NCBI GenBank assembly: GCA_001464665.1
Contig: LNDP01000025.1
Span: 248,001 to 312,000, forward strand
Direction: 5' to 3'
Source: Acidobacteria bacterium Ga0074141
GTDB taxonomy: Bacteria > Acidobacteriota > Blastocatellia > Pyrinomonadales > Pyrinomonadaceae
DNA length: 64,000 bases
The notes beneath the pieces were generated by a model, which made no database searches, was not told the origin of the DNA, and saw only the letters and a list, made by a program, of their open reading frames with translations. How positions within the stretch are numbered: the stretch's first letter is position 1; every line of letters starts with the position of its first letter. Position numbers and translations under genes: made by a program. Shown in pieces: positions 16,635 to 24,873 of the stretch.

Positions 16635-17555
16635 ATGATGGAAATGGACGGCATACTTGTTATAGATAAACCCGAGGGCATGACCTCACACGACGTCGTT
16701 GCCCGGCTCCGGCGGATACTCAAAACGCGAAAGATCGGCCACACCGGCACGCTCGACCCCTTCGCGACCGGCGTGCTCGTTATGCTGGTCGGGCGGGCGA
16801 CGCGGCTTGCGCAGTTTCTTGATAAGGATGAAAAGGAATATGACGCGCTAGTCAGCTTCGGATATGAGACCGAGACCGGCGACCGCACCGGCGAACGGCG
16901 CGAGGCCGAGGCTCGGGCCGACGTTGCCGTAACGCCCGACGCGCTGATCGAGGCCATCGGCAAATTTATGGGCGAGATAAAGCAGGTTCCGCCGATGTAT
17001 TCGGCAAAAAAGATCGGCGGCCGAAAGCTCTACGAACTCGCCCGCGAGGGCAAAGAGGTCGAGCGCGAACCCGCCGATGTGACCATCTACAAACTCGACC
17101 TCTCGCAGGACCGAATGCCCGCCGAGCCCGAAGAGGGAACATTCCATCTCCGCTTTCTCGTCCGCTGCTCGGCAGGCACATACATTCGCACGCTCGCCGA
17201 AGACATCGGCCGCGAACTCGGCACCGGCGCCCATCTTGGCGAACTCCGCCGGACCGCCGCGGGCAAGTTTAGAATCGAGACGGCCGTCACGCTCGATGAT
17301 CTCGTCAGGGCAGACGACCCCTCGCGGTTCCTCCTGCCGATGACCGAAGCTCTCGGCAATATGCCCGAATTCACCGTCCGCGAAGACCGCGTCGCTCAAA
17401 CGCTCAACGGCCTCGCAACCCGCATCTCAGACGCAAACTTCTCCGAAGGCCAACGCGTAAAAATGCTCAGCGAGACCGGCGAACTCCTCGCCATCGGCAC
17501 CTTCAACCCCACCGAAAACACCATCCAACCAACATTAGTTTTAGCGGGAAATTGA
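16635..17555 (+). CDS. truB: tRNA pseudouridine(55) synthase TruB
   Basis: About 306 residues. It contains MDGILVIDKPEGMTSHDVV at the N-terminus, the catalytic-Asp motif HTGTLDPFATGVLVML, KQVPPMYSAKKIGGRKLYELAR, and CSAGTYIRTLAEDIGRELG. TruB makes pseudouridine 55 in the T loop of tRNAs. Candidate starts are ATG 16635, 16638 and 16644; the last matches typical TruB N-termini best, and none has a strong ribosome site. Confidence 0.93.
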   Translation: MMEMDGILVIDKPEGMTSHDVVARLRRILKTRKIGHTGTLDPFATGVLVMLVGRATRLAQFLDKDEKEYDALVSFGYETETGDRTGERREAEARADVAVTPDALIEAIGKFMGEIKQVPPMYSAKKIGGRKLYELAREGKEVEREPADVTIYKLDLSQDRMPAEPEEGTFHLRFLVRCSAGTYIRTLAEDIGRELGTGAHLGELRRTAAGKFRIETAVTLDDLVRADDPSRFLLPMTEALGNMPEFTVREDRVAQTLNGLATRISDANFSEGQRVKMLSETGELLAIGTFNPTENTIQPTLVLAGN

Positions 17556-17569
17556 AAACGGACCGCAGT

Positions 17570-18091
17570 TCAGTTGCCTTCCTTACACCGTAACCGATCT
17601 CTTTGTTCCTTGGAAAAACGGAATAAAGCGCCCACAAAAAACCATTCTGTTTTCTCAGGAGTTATTTGTTCCTGAACCCCAATATGAATACTGTTGTCTT
17701 TACTGAACAGTGTGAACCCGCCTTTCGCCGACCCCGAACTGTCCTCGTAGTATTGTTCTTTGTTGTAACTGATCGAACTCAACGGCTTGGCCTCATTCGG
17801 ATTGTACGTATAGAAGAGAACCGTGCCGGGAGGGACGTCGTATTCGCCTCGACCAAACGGGACGTCCTCACAGCGGTGGGTTGAAAAATCAAATCGAAGG
17901 AACGCTGCGGTCGTGCGGAAAAAATAGAAGCCGTCAGAATCTCGTTCACCTTTGCCAAACGCCTTCTCCACATCTTCCTTGGTGCTCACGAGCGGGAGAA
18001 TTCCCTCGATTCCATTCTCCATCGATTGGCCAACACAAGAACAAGCCACTGCTATCACTAAGGCGACTACCCTCAACGCTGCAATTCTCAT
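17570..18091 (-). CDS. Secreted hypothetical protein (173 aa)
   Basis: The N-terminal 22 residues form a signal peptide (AALRVVALVIAVACSCVGQS) whose Cys could be a lipobox, but the sequence around it is not canonical. The rest is strand-rich: GIEGILPLVSTKEDVEKAFG, VPPGTVLFYTYNPNEAKPLS, and an ending RDRLRCKEGN. The STKEDVEKAFG segment resembles a SmpA/BamE-like opening, which is only a resemblance. It is convergent with truB. Confidence 0.65.
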   Translation of the reverse strand: MRIAALRVVALVIAVACSCVGQSMENGIEGILPLVSTKEDVEKAFGKGERDSDGFYFFRTTAAFLRFDFSTHRCEDVPFGRGEYDVPPGTVLFYTYNPNEAKPLSSISYNKEQYYEDSSGSAKGGFTLFSKDNSIHIGVQEQITPEKTEWFFVGALFRFSKEQRDRLRCKEGN

Positions 18092-18603
18092 AGATACAAA
18101 CTTCTCGTGAGTTCCATTCCCGAATTTACCCCTGTCGGATTCTCGACGTACAGATGCTCCAGTTTACGCCGCTCTCTGCCCTTTGGTAATTGTAGCAATA
18201 GCGTCAAGTACCTCTCCCGCCGCTTTCTGGTCATGTGTTTACCGGCAATCATACCGGCAGAAAATGTCGCTTTGGAGATGGCAAAGCAGGTCAAAAACGC
18301 TGAAATGGTTGGACTTAACAAAAATTTTACCGGCAGAAATACCGGCAATGGCGCCGCAGTAAAAGGCCGGCTAACGCCGGAACCAGCCAAATGCGGAATG
18401 CCCTGTCAGTTGCCCGACCGTAAGGGAAGGCGCAACTCGAATGCGGAACCCACAGGCGGAAACCCGACCAGTAGGGAGGGTGTCTCTTGGAATGATAAAT
18501 GTTGAATGATGAACTATGAATGTAGAGTCCCTGTTATGAGTTCCCTCTTTTGCCCAGATTCCGCATTCATCATTCCGAATTCCGCATTCGGGCTGTCCCG
18601 GCT
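18092..18603. other. Gene-poor stretch with short repeats
   Basis: No convincing gene. ACCGGCA-type words recur at 18240-18262 and 18332-18350 and a GCCGGCTAACGCCGG hairpin lies at 18367-18381. A phased AT-rich run (GAATGATAAATGTTGAATGA, continuing to about 18525) and CATTC/GCATTC words at 18550-18590 follow. A 100-residue frame at 18088-18390 was rejected. Confidence 0.5.
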
Positions 18604-19629
18604 TTAGCCGGCTTGCGGTGCGAGCGGGTTCCGCCGTCGCCGAAGGTGACGAAGATAATAGCCCGGGGTGAAACCCCGGGTTTGGTTGGCCACCAACCCG
18701 CTCCCTGAAAGGGAGCAAGATCTTCCACCCGCCCGTCTGTGTCGGAGGCCCGACGTCAGTAAGGGCTCAAACCCCAAGTCGGATCCTTGAACGCGGTGCC
18801 AGTACTTGTCAATGCTCTGATCGAGCGCGTTCTCGACCTCGACCTGCTTGTTCTCCGCGTCGTAGATGAACGAGCGGCCTTCGGCATCGACGGTCGTATT
18901 GCCAGCGGTGTCATATTGCCAACCGGTCGAACTCAGTCGATTATTCGCCGCGTTTGCCAAAGGATTGACGATTGGCCGTATCGCCTCGCAGACGACCGGG
19001 TTGCCGGATTCGGTGCACTCCATTGGCAGCGTTGTGGTGTTAGCCTCGTCGAATTTACAATTTCCGTAGCGGTCGAAATTATATGTCTGCTGCCACGACG
19101 GCGTTGGATTGCCGTCTATGTTCTCCGTCGCGGATTTCAAACGGTTCAGCGAATCGTAGATGTAATTCTGCTTGGCAACAAAGCCCTGAATCGCTCCGAC
19201 TGTTGGGACGGTTATCGTTTGCGATTTAACATTGCCGTTGTTGTCGGTCGTTCCATAATCGAAATTGAGTTTGAGAAGATTCTGCGTACTTGCCGATGAT
19301 CCGAGCCCAATTTGAGTCGGTTGGAGCCGCGAATTAAACTGCGCATTTTCAAACTTTCCATTCCTAAGCTTCATGCTCGAAACCGCCCCCGCCGCGTTGT
19401 AAACGAAATTGCTCACATAGGGACGGAAAATATCCGAAGCATTTTTCCTGCTCTGAACTTGCGACAGATCGCCTTCGTTATCTAAAACATTCTTAACGAC
19501 CCTTCCGCTCGGATATTTCTGCTCGATCAACGTTCCCGACAGATTGTAGGTGTAGGTCATCGATTTCGTATCGTCCCCGTAAACCACTCCGTCAGTTGTC
19601 TGCCCGTGACTCTTTATATACGTCGTCAA
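18604..19629 (-). pseudogene. RHS-repeat protein fragment, both ends lost
   Basis: An open frame of 341 codons with RHS/YD repeats: YGDDTKSMTYTYNLSGTLIE, NFVYNAAGAVSSMKLRNG, NYIYDSLNRLKSATENIDG, YNFDRYGNCKFDEANTTTLP and WQYDTAGNTTVDAEGRSFIY. Its 5' part begins at a TTG inside the 161-residue gene, with a stop just upstream in frame. RHS homology ends near 18797 (DQSIDKYW), after which the frame reads through a hairpin repeat element. It lacks the N-terminal secretion part and a proper toxin tip, so it is a remnant. Confidence 0.8.
18662..18716. repeat. Three consecutive perfect hairpins
   Basis: CCCGGGGT/ACCCCGGG (18662-18680), GGTTGG/CCAACC (18684-18698) and GCTCCCT/AGGGAGC (18700-18716) follow one another with only 3 and 1 bases between them. 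A further CCGGCTTTAGCCGG hairpin is at 18600-18613. They lie inside the degraded 3' end of the RHS fragment. This looks like a dispersed structured repeat element. Confidence 0.6.
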
Positions 19630-20077
19630 TATTCAAGTCCGCGAGATCGTCAACCCAAGTTACCGACGGCTCCGCTATTGAAAGAACATCGATACAAAAA
19701 TTGGAAGTATAGATTGCGTAATGGATTATATTCGAATCGTCATATATACCACTCGAATTTTCATGAAATTGTCGAACGAATGCGGAATTGGCGACGGTGA
19801 AAAACGTAGTTCCCCATAATTCCTTTTCGATTAAATCGACGCCATTCAGAAACAAGCCCTCCGGCGTATTTCGAAGACACATGGCGCTGTCAAACTTGAC
19901 CTTAAAGTAGCGACCATGAAAATCAAGAGGGCGCAGAATAATTATAAGGTCTGCCTCATCATGCCGCAGACTTACCATACAGTCTATTTGGGGCGAATCC
20001 GAAAGTATCTGCCATTTTTGCAGACGACCTTTAGATATGCTGTAATTTGTATCTAAATTTATCTGTTGGTCTTCCAT
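19592..20077 (-). CDS. Hypothetical protein following an RHS tip (possible immunity protein)
   Basis: 161 residues, acidic and cytosolic-looking (no signal peptide), with AT-rich codon use unlike the flanking housekeeping genes. Its ATG lies inside the 3' end of an RHS tip reading frame (stop at 20031-20033), and its own 3' end overlaps the next RHS fragment by 38 bp. In polymorphic toxin loci the gene directly after a tip usually encodes its immunity protein; position alone suggests that role here. No domain was recognised. Confidence 0.55.
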   Translation of the reverse strand: MEDQQINLDTNYSISKGRLQKWQILSDSPQIDCMVSLRHDEADLIIILRPLDFHGRYFKVKFDSAMCLRNTPEGLFLNGVDLIEKELWGTTFFTVANSAFVRQFHENSSGIYDDSNIIHYAIYTSNFCIDVLSIAEPSVTWVDDLADLNIDDVYKESRADN

Positions 20078-20425
20078 TTTGTGTTTGAATTTCTATTGTC
20101 GGTTCTCCATTCGGACCTGAACTGCCCGGCCTGAGAACTACTTTTTGACCATACGAACCAACGGGGTCTGGCCTGCGATATTGCAATTGTCGTCAGCACC
20201 AGAGGGCTTCAGAAGGTTTGGCTTTAAGAGAGCTTGAACGCGGCTGAATGTTCATTTGAGTCGACTAATCCGCCGCAAGTTGCCCGAGGGCATTGTAGAC
20301 CGCCCGGCCGGGAAATGCGTCACCAATCGGCAGCGTCGTCGTCAGGCTCTCGTTGAAGTTCCTGTTTCCGTATCGGTCGAAAGTGTAAGTCTGGTTCCAG
20401 TTCACCGTCGTTCCGGTCTTCTCCT
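20031..20425 (-). pseudogene. RHS C-terminal remnant with displaced tip (copy B)
   Basis: On the minus strand, translation near 20420-20265 gives VNWNQTYTFDRYGNRNF, clearly RHS core. In another frame the conserved junction QYRRPDPVG (about 20184-20157) leads into a 41-residue tip: SYGQKVVLRPGSSGPNGEPT, then IEIQTQNGRPTDKFRYKLQ, ending at 20031. The frame is broken between core and tip, so this is a displaced cassette, followed at once by the 161-residue gene. Confidence 0.6.
20158..20322. repeat. 165-bp direct repeat, copy 1
   Basis: This aligns without large gaps to 21310-21474. Both begin CCAACGGGGTCTGGCCTGCG and end CGGGAAATGCGTCA, with scattered substitutions between. It encodes the RHS junction on the minus strand. 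Confidence 0.85.
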
Positions 20426-20534
20426 ATGGAAGCTTTCTGCAGAGTCAACCAAACACTACGACATGATTGAACGTCGAAAGTAATGAACCAGATGCAAATC
20501 TAACCTGCGATCCTCAATGACAATTCACATTAAA

Positions 20535-21086
20535 CTACCGCGGTAAATCTACGTACAATCCACTTAACTGTAATGTTTGTAGCCTCGACGACAAAAGTGA
20601 AATATAGGGAAGCGGATCTCTCAGTTCCTCGCGCTTAGGCTTAAGACCCTGAATATTGAGGACATACCCGAATCCCACCAGAACAAGCATTGAATCGTAC
20701 TGCAGTTTGTCGAGATCTGTTGCCGGAACACGCAATTGCCCGAGAAATCTAGATTTACCTTTGATTTCCCGAAAATGATAATCAAACTGCTCGTGTCCGT
20801 CTAAAAGAACTACTGGTCGTGGAAAGATCACTTTGTCATCTTCAATCACGAACTCGACCTCACTTTCCTTGCGAACAAGGTAGATTGATTTGTCGCTTCT
20901 ATTAACAATCTTGTAAGTAATTGAAGCACTCTGTTCAGGACTCAATACGGAATTGTTAACCCAAGCCTCAAAACTTATGTTATCGGAAGTTGTCGCAGAC
21001 GAACGAACTACTCGAGCATCCTGTGCGCTAATTTGAGTTGAGAGTACGAACCCGAATATGAAAGCTAACAGAATCTTTTTAGACAT
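20535..21086 (-). CDS. Secreted hypothetical protein in RHS island
   Basis: 183 residues with a clear signal peptide (MSKKILLAFIFGFVLSTQIS, cleavage near AQDA). The mature part resembles a beta-sandwich: VLSPEQSASITYKIVNRSDK, SEVEFVIEDDKVIFPRPVVL, and a late RFLGQLRVPATDLDKLQYD. It starts 15 bases after the stop of RHS tip A, the position of an immunity gene. A secreted protein there might protect from a periplasmic toxin, but this is inference from position. AT-rich codon use marks it as part of the acquired island. Confidence 0.65.
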   Translation of the reverse strand: MSKKILLAFIFGFVLSTQISAQDARVVRSSATTSDNISFEAWVNNSVLSPEQSASITYKIVNRSDKSIYLVRKESEVEFVIEDDKVIFPRPVVLLDGHEQFDYHFREIKGKSRFLGQLRVPATDLDKLQYDSMLVLVGFGYVLNIQGLKPKREELRDPLPYISLLSSRLQTLQLSGLYVDLPR

Positions 21087-21101
21087 TTTCTAATTCCCCG
21101 T

Positions 21102-21474
21102 TTACCTCATTTTTGGTACAGATTGTTTTATAAGACCTCCAGCGAATCCGCCGGTAATTTTTAGTTCACGTCGGATAATTGCCTCCCGTTCGATAGCCGA
21201 ATTGTGAGCGGACGTGTAATCCATCGATTCTCCTGCCTTAATTTGTCGTGCAAATTCCAGGTTTTCTGCCGCTTCGTGTATTGATAGGCTTACGGGTTGA
21301 ACAACCTAACCAACGGGGTCTGGCCTGCGATATTGCGATTTCCGTCTGCACCCGCGGGCTTCAGAAGGTTCCGCTCTAAGAGAGGGTGAACGCCGCTGAA
21401 TGTTCATTCGAGTCGAGTACTTCGCCGCAAGTTGCCAGATGGCATTATAGCCCGCCCGGCCGGGAAATGCGTCA
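21102..21474 (-). pseudogene. RHS C-terminal remnant with displaced tip (copy A), in-frame TAG
   Basis: The RHS junction QYRRPDPVG is followed by TAG (21306-21308) and then 67 sense codons: VVQPVSLSIHEAAENLEFAR, QIKAGESMDYTSAHNSAIER, EAIIRRELKITGGFAGGLIK and a short end to the TAA at 21102. An internal ATG at 21224 has AGGAG five bases upstream, so a separate 40-residue product (MDYTSAHNS...) is possible. It is followed by the 183-residue secreted protein. Confidence 0.55.
21310..21474. repeat. 165-bp direct repeat, copy 2
   Basis: Partner of 20158-20322, in the same orientation, 1,152 bp apart. Together the copies bracket the 183-residue gene and a tip, giving a substrate for recombination. 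Confidence 0.85.
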
Positions 21475-21534
21475 TCAAATTGGTGTAGTGCAGAGGGAGC
21501 CGCGGGCAGAGAACAGATCGGCTGCGAGTTCTTA

Positions 21535-21683
21535 CGGCTACGCCGCTCTATTTGCGGTGAAGCTCTGCTTCACCGTCGCGACCAACACACCTCACGCGGC
21601 TCCGCCGCCGGCGGCATAGCCGCAAGAATGTTGGCGGCCTCTCGGAAAAGTGGAACTTTTCCGCAAATAGAGCGGCAGAGCCG
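21535..21683. repeat. 23-bp inverted repeat enclosing two smaller hairpins
   Basis: 21535-21557 and 21661-21683 are inverted copies (21 of 23 positions complementary; core CCGCTCTATTTGCGG). Inside are GGTGAAG/CTTCACC (21556-21574) and GGAAAAG/CTTTTCC (21644-21662), both perfect. The whole can fold as a branched stem. No gene lies within. Confidence 0.75.
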
Positions 21684-21955
21684 CCGGGCCGGTCTATGTG
21701 GGTCGGTTTTGGTTCTGTGCTTTCTGTGTTCATAGGCCTGCAAAGCGAAAGACCAAAGAAACCACAGACGAGATCCACAGAAGCCACAGACAAGCTCCCG
21801 GTTTTCTTCTTTTCTTGTTTCGTGGTTCGAGATCTCCAGTGCAAATGCCACCGTCTTCGACGGTTCAGGCTTTGATCTGGCCGTGTCCCACATCTCACGA
21901 TGTGGGCTACATCAATTCCGTCGTCTTCGACGACTCACGCAAGCCGGCTAAAGCC

Positions 21956-22011
21956 GGGACTCAAAACTCCGAAACTTCGCAACTCTGAAACTCTGTAACT
22001 CACAACTATCT
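21956..22011. repeat. 8-nt phased degenerate tandem array
   Basis: Units AAACTCCG, AAACTTCG, CAACTCTG, AAACTCTG, TAACTCAC, AACTATCT run from 21964 in strict 8-base phase. They match the array at 22714-22753. Confidence 0.75.
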
Positions 22012-22357
22012 ATATCATCCATCTCTTCCATACCTCACGGATCGCCATTCACATTGCCCAAAAGGCCTAGGAAAATGGATAGCGGGAGAAAGTGGGCGGT
22101 GAGTTCTGGGAAAGCAGACCGAGGTCCCTTATTCTTACTAATTAGTAATTAGAAATTCGTAATTACTAATCAAACGGAGTTTGAAGATCGAGCGTGAAAA
22201 TGAACATTTCCTAAAGCCAAGCCCATTGTCCACATTTAACCAATTAACGATGGTCCAATTAACAATTGACAATGCGAAAGAACGCCGACGATCGAAAACG
22301 ACATTCCGATCGGTCAATGTCCAAAGACCGAAGACCAAAGGCCCAAGACCAGCCCGC

Positions 22358-22429
22358 GTGTTCCAGATGTTCGCGGTGTTCACGGCGTTTTCGTTGTTCG
22401 CGGCGTTCACGATGTTTCCGATGTTTCCG
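22358..22429. repeat. 9-nt phased degenerate tandem array
   Basis: Eight units of exactly nine bases: GTGTTCCAG, ATGTTCGCG, GTGTTCACG, GCGTTTTCG, TTGTTCGCG, GCGTTCACG, ATGTTTCCG, ATGTTTCCG. The phase is kept although the units vary. Confidence 0.8.
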
Positions 22430-22522
22430 CGAACGCGCGATACTCGAAAAAAACAGAACAAGACGAAGTGCGGAATTTGGAATGCGCATTTCGGCTTGGC
22501 GATCCCTCGCGGCACCGAGCGT

Positions 22523-22585
22523 TTCACTTATTTCAGTCGTTTCAGGCGATTCATTTCTTTCATTCGTTTCAACCGTTTCAGAAAC
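22523..22585. repeat. 9-nt phased degenerate tandem array, TTCANNCGT type
   Basis: Seven units of nine bases: TTCACTTAT, TTCAGTCGT, TTCAGGCGA, TTCATTTCT, TTCATTCGT, TTCAACCGT, TTCAGAAAC. Same period as the array at 22358 but a different unit. Confidence 0.8.
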
Positions 22586-22625
22586 GCGCAGTCGGCTTTT
22601 GGAAATGAAACGGTGGAAATTTCGA

Positions 22626-22682
22626 ATTCCAGATTCCAAATTCCAAATCGCGGATCATGAAATCTGGAATCTGGAATTTGGA
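22626..22682. repeat. Two opposed 7-nt arrays forming an inverted repeat
   Basis: ATTCCAG, ATTCCAA, ATTCCAA (22626-22646) face ATCTGGA, ATCTGGA, ATTTGGA (22662-22682). The arms are near-complementary and can pair as a hairpin with a short loop. Confidence 0.75.
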
Positions 22683-22713
22683 ATAGTAATCGGCCGGATG
22701 AAGGTGGGACTCA

Positions 22714-22753
22714 AAACTCTGCAACTCCGTAACTCAGCAACTTCGCAACTATC
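22714..22753. repeat. 8-nt phased array, second copy
   Basis: Units AAACTCTG, CAACTCCG, TAACTCAG, CAACTTCG, CAACTATC. Same unit as 21956-22011, so the two arrays bracket about 700 bp. The end touches the stop codon of the serine hydrolase gene. Confidence 0.75.
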
Positions 22754-23984
22754 AAGGCCGGCAGGCGAGGGTTACTTTTTCTATGAGCTCGTTGATCTTT
22801 CCGTTCTCTATCCAGCGGGCGACGATGACGAGGTCGCTTTCGGGGTCGACGTAGATCAGGTTCGTGCCGTTGCCGATGTGTGCGATGGCGGTGGCCGGAG
22901 CGGCGGGGTAGAACTTGCGGTCTGTGTTGAGGAACCAGTTCATAAAGCCGTAGGTCGGCTGGGCCGAGGTCGGTGTGCGGGCCTGGCGGACGAACTCTTC
23001 GGAGAGAAGTTGACGCTCGCCCCAGCGGCCGCCGCGAGCGGTCAGCAGCCCGAACCGGGCCATGTCGTAGGCGTTGATGAACATCCCGCCGCCCCAGTGG
23101 CCGCCGCCGCTGACGGATTGGATTATGCGGCCATCGAGCACGACGAAAGAATTCTCGTAACCGAACCAACGCCAAGTGTTCGAAGCTCCGATCGGATCCA
23201 TCAGATGCTCGCGCAAGACCTCAGGCAGCGGCCGACGCCAGACGTTGAGCGCAGCAAGTGCGAGGACGTTGACGCGGACGTCGTTGTATTCATAAACGGT
23301 GCCGGGTTCGTTCCGCTTGCGGGTAAGCCAGGTGGTCGCGTCGCGATCCGGCCGGTCGGCCCAATCAGGCTTGCCCCAGAGCGTGCCTTCCCAGTCGCTG
23401 GTCTGGCGGAGAAGATGCTCCCAGGTGATCTTGCTGTTGTGCGGGCCAGCAAAGAGGTCGATGTACTGCTGCTTGCCAAAATCCTCGGCCCGATCGAAGC
23501 GTTGGCCGGGTACGTAAGGCAGCGTGATCGTCGAGTAGTCCGCCGCGCGGTCTTGCAGCGAGCGGATCATCTTGCGGTCAAACGCGATGCCGACGACCGA
23601 CGAAAGAAAGCTCTTCGTCACGCTGTGCGACATATCGACGCGGTTCGGCGAGCCCCATTCGGCCACGATGCGGCCGCCCCGGATGATGAGCCCGGACGCG
23701 TCGCCGCGATCTTTGAAAAGCCCGATGCCTTCGCCGAAAGGCTCGCGACCAAAGGTCTGTGCCTGCCCGAGTTCCTGGCTCCGCGGCGCCTTCGCGTCAT
23801 TGGCGATGGCGAAATCGACAGCCTCCTTAAGCTTCGCCGCGTCAAATCCCGCTTGATCAGGCGAGCGGCGTTCCCAAGCCCCGGCCGGCGGAAAGTAGGC
23901 GCTCTGCGGGAATGCAAAACCGGCCTGAAAAAGCAACAAGGCCGGCAGCAGAAAAAGGATCGGAGTGATACGTTGTCGCTTCAT
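22752..23984 (-). CDS. Secreted serine hydrolase (beta-lactamase/PBP class C family)
   Basis: 410 residues. A signal peptide spans 1-27 (ILFLLPALLLFQAGFAFPQS). The SxxK nucleophile motif is SVTK (HSVTKSFLSSVVG), the Tyr motif is YEYN, and the late HIGNG stands in for the KTG-type strand motif. Family members hydrolyse esters, D-amino peptides or lactones, and the sequence does not separate these. Its ATG follows the yebC stop with no gap, so the two are co-transcribed. Confidence 0.88.
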   Translation of the reverse strand: MKRQRITPILFLLPALLLFQAGFAFPQSAYFPPAGAWERRSPDQAGFDAAKLKEAVDFAIANDAKAPRSQELGQAQTFGREPFGEGIGLFKDRGDASGLIIRGGRIVAEWGSPNRVDMSHSVTKSFLSSVVGIAFDRKMIRSLQDRAADYSTITLPYVPGQRFDRAEDFGKQQYIDLFAGPHNSKITWEHLLRQTSDWEGTLWGKPDWADRPDRDATTWLTRKRNEPGTVYEYNDVRVNVLALAALNVWRRPLPEVLREHLMDPIGASNTWRWFGYENSFVVLDGRIIQSVSGGGHWGGGMFINAYDMARFGLLTARGGRWGERQLLSEEFVRQARTPTSAQPTYGFMNWFLNTDRKFYPAAPATAIAHIGNGTNLIYVDPESDLVIVARWIENGKINELIEKVTLACRP

Positions 23985-24725
23985 CTATTCCATCTCGCTT
24001 TCGTCGATATCGAAATTCGCGTAAACCTTCTGCACGTCGTCATTGTCATCAAGCGCATCGTAGAGCTTCATCATCTGCTTGGCATCGACACCTTCGAGCT
24101 TGATGTAGTTCTGCGGGATCATCGAAACCTCGGCGGCCTGCGGCTCGATACCAGCCGATTTGACCGCTTCGAGCACGCCGTCGAAAGCGTCGGGAGCGCT
24201 GAGGATCTCGAAGACCTCGCCATCGTCCTGCATATCGTCGGCACCGGCCTCGATGGCGATCTCGAAAAGCTCTTCCTCGGTCTTCGCGGCCTTATCGACA
24301 ACGATGTAGCCCTTCTTGTCGAACATCCAGGCGACCGAACCGGCCTCGCCGAGGTTGCCGCCGTTCTTCGAAAAAATATGCCTGATCTCGGCGACCGTCC
24401 GATTGCGGTTGTCGGTCATCGTCTCGATCAGGACGGCGACGCCGTTCGGGCCGTAGCCCTCGTAAGTGATCTCGTCGTAGTTGACGCCCTCGAGCTCGCC
24501 GGTGCCACGCTTGATCGCCCGGTCGATCGTGTCGTTGGGCATGTTCTGCCCTTTGGCGTCCTGAACCGCCTTGCGAAGCCGGGCGTTCGACTCGATGTCG
24601 CCGCTGCCGCCGGTGCGAGCCGCGACGGTGATCTCCTTGATAAGTTTGGTGAAGATCTTGCCGCGTTTTGCGTCAAGTGCCCCCTTCTTATGCTTGATTG
24701 TGTGCCACTTGGAATGTCCTGACAT
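23985..24725 (-). CDS. yebC: YebC/PmpR-family regulator / translation factor
   Basis: 246 residues with the family opening [20 protein letters not shown] and the blocks [36 protein letters not shown] and [20 protein letters not shown]. The acidic C-terminal domain ([20 protein letters not shown]) is intact. YebC proteins have been described as DNA-binding regulators and more recently as ribosome-associated factors for proline-rich stretches. It normally neighbours ruvC; here it is followed by a serine hydrolase. Confidence 0.95.
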   Translation of the reverse strand: MSGHSKWHTIKHKKGALDAKRGKIFTKLIKEITVAARTGGSGDIESNARLRKAVQDAKGQNMPNDTIDRAIKRGTGELEGVNYDEITYEGYGPNGVAVLIETMTDNRNRTVAEIRHIFSKNGGNLGEAGSVAWMFDKKGYIVVDKAAKTEEELFEIAIEAGADDMQDDGEVFEILSAPDAFDGVLEAVKSAGIEPQAAEVSMIPQNYIKLEGVDAKQMMKLYDALDDNDDVQKVYANFDIDESEME

Positions 24726-24873
24726 AACTGATCTTTGAAGGCCTTTGGGCCAAATAACGAAAAAAGAACTATATCACGCGGAAAATTTCGGTAACAAACG
24801 GGCCGCAGATTTCAAAATGATTTCAGTTCGCGGTCACAGCGAATTCATACCGCCGTTGTGAAATAGGAGACGT

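Larger units (their letters stand above)
21481..22751. other. Non-coding stretch of hairpins and phased short repeats
   Basis: No convincing gene in 1.27 kb. It holds a large inverted repeat (21535-21683) and 'CACAGA' words (21720-21800). Small hairpins include CCGTC-TTC-GACGG, CCCACATC-TCAC-GATGTGGG and GTCGTC-TTC-GACGAC at about 21850-21930. It also holds an AATT-rich block at 22135-22275 and five arrays of phased 7-, 8- or 9-base units. Long frames crossing it are shadows with no protein-like content. Confidence 0.7.

Noticed and set aside
18088-18390. 100-codon minus-strand frame upstream of the secreted protein
   Set aside because: There is no ribosome-binding site, it overlaps the next start and crosses ACCGGCA repeat words. 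The hydrophobic part looks accidental.
18662-18680. Intrinsic terminator
   Set aside because: The stem is perfect but there is no T-run on either strand, and it is one of several hairpins in a repeat element.
20158-21474. Composite transposon bounded by 165-bp direct repeats
   Set aside because: The repeats encode the RHS junction and there is no transposase or terminal inverted repeat. RHS recombination explains them better.
21956-22753. CRISPR array
   Set aside because: Units are 7-9 nt, directly adjacent and degenerate. There are no spacers of uniform length and no cas genes.
22266-24722. 818-codon plus-strand frame
   Set aside because: It runs antisense through the serine hydrolase and yebC and across repeat DNA. 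The product is Arg/Asp-rich with no domain, a typical shadow of GC-rich genes.
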